Of a stretch of DNA of 64,000 bases, positions 46,730-56,399 are shown piece by piece. The stretch covers positions 395,055-459,054 of the forward strand of contig CAOLHI010001029.1 in the NCBI GenBank assembly GCA_948474755.1. Reading direction: 5' to 3'. The notes beneath the pieces were generated by a model that did no database searches, was not told the origin of the DNA, and saw only the letters and a list, made by a program, of their open reading frames with translations. This stretch comes from Ctenosaura bakeri. Its lineage: Eukaryota > Chordata > Lepidosauria > Squamata > Iguanidae. The translations under genes were made by a program, and so were the position numbers. Every line of letters starts with the position of its first letter. The stretch's first letter is position 1.

Positions 46730-49125
46730 ATGTCCGCGCTCTTTAAGAAGTGCGTGTCCTGCGGCCGCAAGGTTGCCCTCAACGACGGCCATAAGGAGTG
46801 TCTCTTCTGTTTGGGCGAGTCCCACAACATCCGGACTTGCCCAATTTGCAGGGATTTTACTCCCCAAACTCTTCGCAACCGCTCCGCGAGACTCAAATCT
46901 TATTGTTGGGAACAGTCTCTGCGGGCGATAGACGAGACCTCCACTTCCAAGATGGCCGACAAGAAGACGACCACGCCATCGACGGTATCGGCGGCTGCCG
47001 TTCCGTCCACCTCGTCGGTATCGGGCTCGGTACCGGCGAAAACGCCGATCTCGGCGTTACCGAGGATCCCGAAGCTGTCGGCGGCTGCCAAGTCAGCGAA
47101 AGGATCCTCGACGGCGAGGAAGGCTGAGGCTCCCCTTACGGAGACGCCTGCAAAAAAGCGCCCTGCTCCGGACGGAGGCAAGGGCAAGGAGAAGGAGAAG
47201 AAGAAGAAGAAGAAGGAAAAGAAGCGCTCCCCGGCTGGGGACGCTCAACCTCCTACTCCTCCTCCTACTCAGCAGCCTTCCAAAGGGCGAGGCGAGTCCG
47301 TCGACCTCTCGGAGGATGAGATCGAGGACGTTCCCCAACAGCGCCCGGACTCGCCTGTGGCAGACCCTCCAACCCTGGTGGAGGAGCGCCACCGCCCTCT
47401 TAGCCGTCGCAGGTCGGCCGACCTGCGGGAGAGCCCTCTGCTTCTCCGGAGCGGCGTTCGACCTCCTTCAGGTCCCGGTCCCGCTCTTCCGAGCGTCCGG
47501 TGGCCTCGCCGCCTCCGAGGGAGCCGGGGAACAACCTCGCTCGTCTGCCTCCAGATACACCTCGGCGTCCTCGTGGCCAGGTCGCGGGAATTAATGGAGA
47601 GAGCGCCCGGCCTCCTTGGCCATTCGCCATCGTCCGGGATCGGTACCATCGTGGCCCGAGTCGCTGGGAGACCTTCCGGAGGTCCCGGTCACCTCGTCGA
47701 CAGCGCGAATCGCGCTCGCCTAGAGGGGACGAGGCTCGGTCGTCGACGCCGAAGCCGATCTCCGTCGGAGCCCCGCTCCTTCAGCCGCTCTCCCTCCCCT
47801 CGATATCATAGGGCGAGGGAGCCTTACCACGGTATCGGGCGATATCGCCACCTCCTAGGGTCACGGCAACGGCGACGCGCCCTACGGAGTCGGTGGTGAC
47901 TGGCGGGCTACGACACTCAGCCTGCCAGACTCCCCCGGTCACCACCAAGAGGGTGAAGTCAGTGGTCAGCCATCCCAAGGGGACGCTGCTGCTACCACCG
48001 CCCCGGCTGCGGAGAAGCCTAGGAAGGCAACACCTGCGGCGACTACGAAGGAGCCGGGGGCGTGGGCGGAGGACTCACCGAGCTCGGAGTCGTACGACTC
48101 GAGTGCGGGGTTTAGGGTCTGGGGGGCCTCCCAGGAGTCTCCTCCGTTGGGATTCGGGGACCCGATCCCAAATTTTCTCCAGAGGACGTCCACCAGTTCT
48201 CTGGATTGGGCCCCCATGGCCACTACCCTCGGCCTTAAAATCGCCGATGCGGAGCCGGAGGATGACGATCCAGCCTTTTCCGTTTTTGAGGAGAAGCGAC
48301 CTTCCACGGCCCCGCTGCCTCTCCTCCCCGGGTATCCAGACTGGTGAAGGCCGCCTGGGGTAGCCGGCCTCGGCTCACCGATACCGCAGGAAACACCTCT
48401 ACAGGGTCAGAAGGATAACGCCGGTTATCTATTTAATCACCCTGCACCGAACTCTGTGGTCGTGGTCCGCGCAGACGAAGGGCTCCCGGGAGGCAACACA
48501 CCACCCCCCGGGCAAAAGCAGAGTTTGGGCGCCTGCAAGGAGGTTCTTTGGCTGCCTCCTTGCAGATCAGGCTGTCCAACACTCAGGCTTGCCTCGCGGC
48601 ATACCTGAAGAAAGTCTCGATCGCCTGCAACCGGCGATGGAAGCGGGACCCGGGGGACATCCGCCAAGCCTCCTCCGTGATCTTCAATGAGGCTATCTCC
48701 ATCGCTCGGCACCAGATGGCCTCCTCCCGGCATGCAGTGGAGATCGCCTCCCGGGTCATGGGGGGTCCGTCGGCCTCCGCCGCCATGCTTGGCTTCGACC
48801 GGCCACATCCCGGAGGACACCAAAGGAGGATTGAAGTCTCCCCTTTGACGGTGAAGGCCTATTCAATTCGTCCACAGACGAAGCTTTGGACAATCTCGTC
48901 AAGGCGAGACTGACCGCAAAAAAGATCGGGCTGCAGCCGGCCACGCAGACCCGCAGGGCCTCCACCTTCCGACCATCCTGGCGACGATCTTCCACCTCGT
49001 CGTTCCAGCGTTCGGCCCCGTCTGGACAGTCGAGACCGTCCTCCGGCTCATCGGCCAGACGCACGATTAGGCGGCGCCCGCCTTCGTCGAAGAAGTCCTC
49101 CTCCGAGACAAAGTCTCGGTTTTTG
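46730..49125 (+). pseudogene. DIRS gag-like region
   Basis: I chose the ATG at 46730 because the sequence after it, MSALFKKCVSCGRK, is the conserved start of vertebrate DIRS Gag. The open frame itself extends upstream to 46520, across the edge of the ITR. A CCHC knuckle (C-x2-C-x4-H-x4-C) follows at 46799-46840 within CLFCLGESHNIRTCPIC. Next come a Pro/Ala/Ser region, a run of Lys/Glu (about 47180-47225), and an Arg/Ser-rich part. The frame shifts near 47410-47440 (continuing in the frame through 47500-47811), again near 47.8-48.0 kb, and several times to 48.9 kb. Late segments FNEAISIARHQMASSRHAV and LVKARLTAKKIGLQPATQTR match the expected C-terminal region in spirit. Gag should package the RNA into cytoplasmic particles. 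This copy would make only the first 230 or so residues. Confidence 0.8.
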
Positions 49126-49129
49126 GGAT

Positions 49130-51038
49130 GTGCCTGGCAGGACCCGCCAATACCCACTCTTCAGCCTACCATCAGCGCTCGGAGACCGACCGACTCTCGC
49201 TCGACACCTAGCGGAGTGGCAGTATGTCACTACGGACTCTTGGGTGCTTTCCATCGTCCGTCTTGGCTACGCCATCGATTTTCTCGATATTCCTCCTCGC
49301 GGCGTTTTTCTCCACGCCGTCGAGTCCGGCCCTCCTGGAAGAGATCCAATCCCTCCTCCAGAAAGGGGGGGTGAGCGGCCCCCGCAAGAGGCCAAGACCA
49401 CCGGCTTCTTCTCCAGGTACTTCACGGTACCGAAAGCCGACGGTACCCTCCGGCCGATCCTAGACCTCAGAGGGGTGAACTACTACATCCGCCCCAAAAG
49501 GTTCAAGATGGTCACGATACCGTCGATCCTACCCTTCCTACATCGGGGGGACTGGTTCGCCTCCATCGATCTCCGAGACGCATACTTCCATATCGCCATT
49601 CGCCCGCAGCACAGACGGTACCTCCGCTTCGCAGTCGACGACACCTGTTACCGGTCAAGGTGCTGCCTTTCGGACTCTCGACTGCCCCAAGGGTCTTCAC
49701 CAAGTGCATGGCCCCGGTGGTATCCTACCTGCGGACGAAGGGCGCTTCCGTCTTCCCCTACCTCGACGATTGGCTGTTGGTGGCGTCCTGCAAACAGAGA
49801 CTTTACCACGACGTCCACATGACGTTGTCACTCCTGACCCGCCTTGGTCTATGAGTGAATCCGAAGAAGTCCCACCTCGAGCCGGCGAGGATCTTGGACT
49901 TCATCGGGGGGGCGCTCGACTCGACCTCCGCCAGGGCGTACCTACCAGAGTCTCGAGCACAAACCTTGATCCGGGCCGCCGCTCACGCTCGTACGGCCCC
50001 GACGTTATCTGCGAGAAGCGTCCAGCAGCTCTTGGGCTACATGGCTGCGACGACCGCTGTGACATATCTCGCCAGGCTGAGAGCAAGACCTCTTCAACAC
50101 TGGTTCGTCCGCATATTCGACCCCCTGCGAGACGAACAGACACTCCGACTGCAGCTGCCGGGAGACGTCCGCTCATCCCTCCGATGGTGGCAGTCGCGAC
50201 GCAATCTCATGTCGGGGATGCCTTTCCAACAGCCGACACCGAAGGTGACGGTAACGACCGACGCCTCCCTGTATGGATGGGGTGCCCACTGCGGCGATCT
50301 CAGAGTCCGCGACAGATGGACCGACGACGAGACCGCTCTCCATATCAACGCGCTGGAGCTGCTCGCCGTCTGGAAAGCCCTACGGGCGTTCCGCCATGCC
50401 GTGGCGGGGCGCACGGTCCTGATTCTGACGGACAACACCACCGCCGTCTGCTACATCAACAGACAAGGTGGGACTCATTCCACGACCCTGCTCGACATCG
50501 CGCTCGACCTGTGGGAATGGTGCATTCGCCTGCACACGCATCCCGTGGCGGTTCACCTGGCCGGGCAGGAGAACCCACGGCAGACGCCCTCAGCAGGGAC
50601 ACCTCATCCCATCACGAATGGTCTCTCTCCGGAGAGGCGTTCAGACTGATTCGGGACCGCTGGGGCGAACCATCGTTCGACCTCTTCGCGACCAGGGAAA
50701 ACGCGAAGTGTCGCCGATTCTGTTCCAGAGCGGGCCACGATCGTGCCTCCATCGGGGACGCTTTCCAGTTTCCGTGGACCGGGGAACTCCTCTACGCGTT
50801 CCCGCCGTTCCCGCTGCTCGGCCGGACGATATCGAAGATCCTCGCCGACCGAGCCGACGCGATCCTGGTAGCCCCGTACTGGCCGAGGCAACATTGGTTC
50901 GCACCCCTGCTACAAGCCGCGCGAGACGACCTGCTCCGGTTGCCACCGACACCGGACCTGCTCTCCCCCTCCGGCGGCCGAGTCCTCCATCCGGACCTGC
51001 CACGCCTGGCCCTCCATGCCTGGAGGATATCGCACTAG
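49130..51038 (+). pseudogene. DIRS Pol: reverse transcriptase, RNase H and methyltransferase-like domains
   Basis: RT: FFSRYFTVPKADGTLRPILD and LRGVNYYIRPKRFKM, then SIDLRDAYFHIAI (first catalytic Asp), LPFGLSTAPRVFTKCMAPV, and the active site FPYLDDWLLV (Y-L-D-D, codons 49759-49770; YLDD is normal for DIRS). RNase H: TTDASLYGWGA, INALELLAVWKAL and LTDNTTAVCYINRQGG supply the D, E and D residues, and ADALSRD ends the domain. The C-terminal part with SFDLFATREN, LLYAFPPFPLLG and VAPYWPRQHWFAPL matches the Dam-like methyltransferase domain typical of DIRS. Lesions: about 1 nt lost near 49655, TGA at 49852-49854, and a frameshift near 50580. The final frame ends at 51038 and overlaps the recombinase frame. 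The real start is unclear, and the first codons may be shared with gag. Confidence 0.92.
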
Positions 51039-52049
51039 ACGATCCCGTGCTCGGTACCGTCCTCGTCGCGGCCAGGAAGGAATCCACCCGTCGCAACTAT
51101 CAATACAAGTGGCGACGCTTCCTGACCTTCGCTAACGAGAGGAGTGAGCCGGTATCGCCCGCGGGGCTCTCGACCGTCCTGCACTTCCTCCTGCACCTCC
51201 GGCAACAGGGCCTGGCGTTTCCATCCCTGAAGGTGTATTCTCCGCGATCGTGGCATACCAACCGCCACGATCTGCTGCCTCGGCCTTCTTCAGGAACGAT
51301 ACCGTTAAGCGGTTCCTGAAAGGACTTCATATCTCTACCCGCCGGTATTGCCGCCGCTACCGCCGTGGTCCCTCTCGCTGGTGCTCTCGCAGCTGACAAA
51401 GCCGCCCTTCGAGCCGATGGCGACCTCGGATGACAGGCTCCTGACAATGAAAACTGCCTTCCTGGTAGCGGTGACCTCAGCGAGGCGAGCGGGTGAGATC
51501 ACAGCTCTTCGTTCCGATGAGCCCTTCATGGTCTTCCACAGGGACAAGGTGGTCCTGAGACCTGACATCTCGTTCCTGCCAAAGGTGGTGTCCAGTTTCC
51601 ATCTCAACCAGGACATCATCCTGCCTGCCTTCTTCCCGAACCCGACGACACCGTTGGAGCGGTCCCTCCACTCCCTGGACGTGCGTCGGGCATTGGCTTT
51701 CTACAAGGACAGGACTGCTTCCTTCCGACAGACGCCGCATCTCTTTGTTTGCTATGGGCGACGTCGGAGGGGCCTAAAAGTGTCCACCCAGCGCTTCTCC
51801 AAGTGGGTGGTGAGGACTATTGAACTGGCGTATGAGCTCGCGAGGAAGCCTCCGCCAGTCCTGCTTCGAGCCCACTCCACCAGAGCTGTGGCTACTTCTG
51901 CGGCCCTCCTGCGAGGAGTTGACCTGCATGAACTCTGCCGTGTGGCGACCTGGTCCCAACCATCGACCTTCGTGCGCCACTACAGGCTCGACTGCCGGTC
52001 GCGCAGAGATGCCTGGTTTGGACGTGAGGTGTTGGCTTCCGTGCTGTAG
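51035..52049 (+). pseudogene. DIRS tyrosine recombinase (YR)
   Basis: This is the integration enzyme of the element. It starts within the last codons of Pol in another frame: LDDPVLGTVLVAARKESTRR is the N-terminal SAM-like region, and RRNYQYKWRRFLTFANE fits the DNA-binding part. Frameshifts at about 51230 and between 51300 and 51350 move the reading to the frame ending at TAG 52047-52049. In that part the catalytic residues are all present: Arg in TSARRAGEITALR (about 51474-51510), His and Arg in RAHSTRAVATS (H codon 51873-51875, R codon 51882-51884), and the Tyr nucleophile in TFVRHYRLD (Y codon 51981-51983). With the frames joined the length would be about 330 residues, normal for the family. 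Confidence 0.92.
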
Positions 52050-52085
52050 GACCTGACCCGCCGTCCGACCGGTAAGCTACACAGT

Positions 52086-52182
52086 CTCCTAGTGTATGAA
52101 GGCACAGAGACCACGAAGAAGAAGAACAGGTTGCTTACCTGTAACTGTGGTTCTTCGAGTGGTCATCTGTGCCATCATACAC
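52086..52182 (+). repeat. DIRS internal complementary region (ICR)
   Basis: 52086-52121 is the reverse complement of the left outer end plus the start of the left ITR (46401-46436). 52122-52182 is the reverse complement of the end of the right ITR plus the right outer end (about 52364-52424), with one mismatch (GCTTACC here against GCATACC). The two parts abut at GAAG/AAGAACAGG. The region is thus a template copy of the right-end/left-start junction, which is how DIRS restores incomplete ends during circularisation. Confidence 0.95.
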
Positions 52183-52236
52183 ACCCGCCCTTCCTCCCCT
52201 CTTTCTCAGGTCCCTGTAGGTTCTACGGCGGACGAC

Positions 52237-52380
52237 AGAACTGAGGAGAGACCGTTGCTCGGCGGGAGGAGCATGCGCAGTACCGGCGTGGGGGAGGGGT
52301 TCCCGCCAAGCGAACAAGCTCTAGAAGTTTCCGAACGCTACCGCGCAGGCGCTAAAGCTCCTAGTGTATGATGGCACAGA
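52237..52380 (-). repeat. DIRS right inverted terminal repeat (144 bp)
   Basis: It starts AGAACTGAGGAGAGACCG and ends TGTATGATGGCACAGA. 143 of 144 positions pair with 46414-46557. A 44 bp outer extension (52381-52424) follows. It is longer than the left outer extension (17 bp), as in other DIRS elements with unequal ends. Confidence 0.95.
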
Positions 52381-52424
52381 TGACCACTCGAAGAACCACA
52401 GTTACAGGTATGCAACCTGTTCTT

Positions 52425-53925
52425 ATGTAAATCATCTGTGATAATTATTTTTTGCTATGTTCATCTTTGTACTTTCTTCCTTAATTTTCCTCAATATTTG
52501 TTCTAGTCCTTTCCTATTTTCTGCTAGCAATATGGGATCCTCTGCATATCTTAAAGCGTATAGGTTTCTTCCTCCAATTTTCATGCCTCTTTCTCCAGAG
52601 TCTAATTCAGCTGTCCTTATGAAATGTTCAGCATACAATTTAAACAGATAGGGTGATACAATGCAGCCTTGTATGACTCCCTTGCCAATTGGAAACAATT
52701 TTGTTTTTCCATATTCTGTCCTGATGGTGGCCTCTTGTCCTGAGTACCATTTACATAACAGAATAATCAAACACTGTGGCACATCTATTTCCATAAGAGC
52801 AATCCATAGTTCTTCATGACCAACACAATCAAAGGTTTTGTTGTAAACTTTCTAAAACATAAGTTGATTTTCTTCTGAAATTCTCTGGTATGCTCCATTA
52901 TCCAATATGATTCATGGTACCTCAACTTTTTCTAAACCCAGCTTGAACACCTGTTGGCCATTGTTTTGTTTTCCATATTTGTTGGCAGATTTTAGTTAAA
53001 ATTTGAGTGGATTCTGTCTTTGTAGCTTGAAATACCTGTATTGGTATGTTGTATATTCCTGGTAACATATTTCTCAGAAGTGCTTTGAGTGACGTGTCCA
53101 CTTTATTTTCTGAAATTATGGGTTCATCTTCAGATGATTCTTTCTTCTGTGATTCTGTCATCCATCTTTTTTATCTAATTCTTAGGTGTATTGCCTCCAT
53201 CATCTTTTTATTTCTCCTTGAGCAGACAGTGTGTTCACTTACTGGTTATATTGCATCTGTACTTTTGGTTAAATTACCCTTTGATTGCTTGGATCTTGTG
53301 GAACAGGTGTTTTATTCAACCATTTTTGTTGTGTTCTTCTATTTCTCTGTATTGATTTGTAAATTCTCAGTGTCCCTGCACACAAGTCACTGGATGGTTA
53401 CATTCAAGGTTCTGACCCTGTTTCTGTCATCTTTTAGTTTTGCTTCTTGTCTTTGCTTAGCTATTCAAAGAGTTTCCTTTGTCATTCAATGAGGCTTCTC
53501 TTTCTTTTTGGCTGCAGATAGTGGTGTTTTTTCCCCATTCTTCTCTGTCAATGGCCATGACTGTGGTCCAGAGTCCTTCTGAGTCCTGATCTATTAAGCT
53601 TAGTAAATGCTGAACTTATTTTTACATGATCTTTATATCCCACAGGGCTGTTTTTCCATTTGAATTTTGCCATGCTCATTAAGTTTGTGTTCTTCTTTAG
53701 CTTTATTATAATTTTTAAAAATTTTGTGGTTTGTGCCACACTCTGCTCATGGTCCTGTTTTGTGGAAAGAACAGAGCTTCTCTGTCTCCTGCTTCCAACT
53801 ATTTGATTTTTATATTGGCCATCAGGGGATGTCTATATATACAGTCATCTCCTTGTTTGGCTGATGAATGTATTTGCAATGACCAAATTGTTGGCCTCAC
53901 AAAATTCAGTACTTGCTGCTGTGGA
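52425..53925 (-). pseudogene. BovB/RTE LINE, RT and upstream part (right of the nested insertions)
   Basis: The minus-strand frame 52794-52432 reads LFPIGKGVIQGCIVSPYLFK followed by LYAEHFIRTAEL and RNLYALRYAEDPILLAENRK. This is BovB reverse transcriptase with the catalytic box decayed from Y-A-D-D to Y-A-E-D. Upstream (53.0-53.9 kb, antisense) the sequence is collinear with the plus-strand copy at about 12.85-13.6 kb. Examples are TCATCTTTTTATTTCTCCTT, the endonuclease-RT linker, and CAGTCATCTCCTTGTTTGGC. Together with 45640-46275 this is one BovB copy interrupted by the L2 tail and DIRS. Confidence 0.88.
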
Positions 53926-54289
53926 AGGAAATGAGAGAATTGTGCCTGCAATTACTCTTACGACATCTGGGGGATACAGCAGCTGAACTTCAGTCCAAAT
54001 TCCCAGTTATGACAGAGCAGAGGATAAGGTAGTTTTCACACTTTCAGTAGAAGGTTTGGCTCCACTGCAGTAATGATCTTCTTCCTCTTCAATCACTGCC
54101 TTGTCAGGACACTCGAACTATCTTGTTGCACAGTAGCCATGCTGAGTGTCTCCCTTTGGTTTGGACAACAGAGGTGGGCTTGGTCTGCCATCACATGCCT
54201 CAATGGCATGTTGAGAGGTTTTGTATTGTTCTCTTATTACATTTTATTGGCAGTGCCCTGAGATCTCTAGCTATGTGTGTGCAAGAGAA
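53926..54289. other. Unassigned sequence
   Basis: Nothing recognised. Confidence 0.35.
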
Positions 54290-54500
54290 CTGTGGTTTGT
54301 GTATTTGAATGTGACCCTAGAGATTGAGGTTTGATTCCCCACTCGGCTATGGACACCCACTGGGTGACCTTGGGTGTGTCACATACTCTCAGCCTCCCCA
54401 AACCCTGTGATAGCTTCACTTTAGGGTCACCATAAATCAGAAATGACTTGAAGACACACACTGTTACCACCACCACCTCTACCACTATCACCACCACCAA
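54290..54500 (+). mobile_element. Sauria SINE with (ACC)n tail
   Basis: A degenerate B-box region GAGGTTTGATTCCCCACTC, then GGGTGACCTTGGGTGTGTCA, ACTCTCAGCCTCCCCAAACC, the BovB-like TTAGGGTCACCATAAATCAG, AAATGACTTGAAGACACAC, and an ACCACC-rich simple tail. Plus orientation, with part of the body deleted. Confidence 0.8.
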
Positions 54501-55789
54501 CACAAGCTCCATCACAAATTTGGAAGAGGAGAAAGGGGTGATCTACTCCTCTCCATGCCTGTGCTTGGGAAGTCTTGTAATATGGCTAAGGGGAAAAAAA
54601 GGATGCCCTATCCTGACAAGTAGGAGCCTACTAGAACCTGAAGGAAGTAGATTAGGCTTTGATCCAGAGCAGAAAGCCAGAACAGGGTAAAGATGGCTGA
54701 GGTCAGTATCATCATGAAATCTGAAAAATAGCCAGCAGGAACAAACCCAACAGGTTCTGAGGGTCTGCAGACTCAGGGGGGTCTTGCTTTGAAGGTCTCA
54801 AATTTTTCAGGCTGGAAGTCATATTGTCCCCAGTTGTTAGATACAAGCTAAATGTCAGGGCTCAGGTGTGATACTTCTGTGGGTGGTACTACTGACACAA
54901 TTGTCTTATCTCCCTCTGAGTTAATGTCCCAGTTATTGCTATTAGTCTGTGTCATGACAACTGGGTCTTGGTTGTCATGCAAGTTCCAACCTACAAGCAG
55001 TAAGTAGGTCTTTGAATTCTCTGAATTTTTCCTTGCTTGCTGGTGGACATTTCTAGATGGGAACTAGAGACTCAGACTGTAGCTGGCAGTAGCACACTCT
55101 CAGATTTATACCTGCATCTTCTTTCTTTTTTATAGTTGCAATTACATGTCTTTCATTTAGTGATAGATTCAAAAGAACTGAAATAGCATTTCAATTGCAT
55201 TTTATGGATTTTAATGTTTTAAATTATCTAAAAATCTTTTAAAGTGTTTAAAATATTATTTTAAATTTTTGAGCAGTATTTAACAGTTTGAAATTGATAT
55301 TAATGTTTTGCAGTGTTTGCATTGTGAGGAAAATATTTCCTCAGTCTCTGTGTTCCCTTTCTTCATTGAATGATCTTATTCTGCTATCTTTCCCAAAGCT
55401 GACATAGCTGGCATTTCTAGCAAGACTGCCAGAAGTGGTGTCTCCTCACCACCAATTAAGAAACTTTTGATCAGGTGGCTCTTCTTCTGTTTATATATCA
55501 GTTGTATAATTAAGACTTATTTTGTAGTCAGCCTTCTTCTAATACTTTGCCTAGATGTGCCACCTTCTGAAATGTCAAAAAAGGATAATTGAGGCCATTC
55601 TCCTCATTTTAAAGTCAGACTCATTCTGTTCTCACATCTCATATAATGAAATGAAAGGACAGGAAAGCCAGAACATAGTTTGGAACATTTGCTTTCATTG
55701 CAGTTATGTTCCTAAAAATGATTTGGAGACAAGTAATAACAGCCAAGATACAATGACATTTTCCCACTGATGCTAGTAATTGTGGTCTT
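54501..55789. other. Unassigned stretch
   Basis: No recognised gene. Parts around 54660-55010 resemble old LTR or leader sequence but are not assignable. Confidence 0.3.
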
Positions 55790-56290
55790 TTCCACACAAC
55801 AACACTCTCCCATGCCATCTCAGCAGTGCCTCTGCTCGGATGGGAGCATGTCCCCAATGCTCCCCTGTGCACCTGACTGGCTGCCTGCGGAGGGGAGTGT
55901 GAGGGACTCTTTCCTTCCTTCCACACTGCAGCTGGCCTTCTTCCCATGCTGCAGTGGGGAAGGAAGCACATGATCGCTGGCTGTGATGGAAGACTTGTGT
56001 GATTGGGAACCATTGACGGGGTTTTTCTATCAATGATAAACCCTGTGATTGCACTGGTTGGAGACATGAGAAGGGTGAGACTACAACAAAGTAATGCAGA
56101 AGCATCATCATGGTTCTCCTCCTCTTGCATCCCAATGCTGGGAGCATGCCATCCTGCAAAAAGAGCCCATGTCTGCAGAACTGGGAGTGGTGATTCCCTG
56201 CTGCTCCTGTGCCACAGGACTGGGAAACCCTTTGGACACTGTGATGGTGAGAAGGAACCTTTGGTGACCTGCTGCAATTAATTCATGTAA
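55790..56290. mobile_element. Candidate MITE related to 41939-42364
   Basis: It starts near GGTCTTTTCCACACAAC. The interior CCATTGACGGGGTTTTTCTA with TCAATGATAAACCC mirrors CATTGATGAGAGTTTCTCCC and GTCAATGG of the 42 kb element. Both have GGAAGGAAGCAC-type and GCAGCTGG-type blocks. The right end is not clear. The 212-codon minus-strand open frame here (55639-56277) has no protein-family signal and follows the MITE's GC-rich composition. Confidence 0.5.
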
Positions 56291-56399
56291 CACTTTGTGC
56301 ATAGAATCTTTCATTTTGTTTCGAAACTGTGTTTGGTGTACCTATCTGTGTGCCATCAGCAGCACTTCAGCTTACAGCAGGTATTTCATCTGTGGAATG

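Larger units (their letters stand above)
46397..52424 (+). mobile_element. DIRS-type tyrosine-recombinase retrotransposon
   Basis: About 6.03 kb, GC- and CpG-rich in AT-rich surroundings. Layout: left outer end 46397-46413; left ITR 46414-46557; gag region 46730-49125; RT/RNase H/methyltransferase-like region 49130-51038; tyrosine recombinase 51035-52049; internal complementary region 52086-52182; right ITR 52237-52380; right outer end 52381-52424. The ITRs are inverted, and no target-site duplication is expected because integration is by a tyrosine recombinase, not an integrase. Known for this order: reverse transcription yields a closed circle through the internal complementary region, and the circle recombines into the chromosome. 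This copy carries frameshifts and a stop, so it cannot supply its own proteins. Confidence 0.95.

Noticed and set aside
47269..47649. Long minus-strand frames inside the DIRS gag region
   Set aside because: Antisense shadows of GC-rich Arg/Ser/Pro coding sequence. Arg-rich content mirrors the sense strand.
50641..51096. 151-codon minus-strand frame in DIRS
   Set aside because: Shadow of the methyltransferase-like and recombinase coding strand.
55639..56277. 212-codon minus-strand frame
   Set aside because: No domain or codon pattern. It coincides with a GC-richer MITE-like segment related to 41939-42364.
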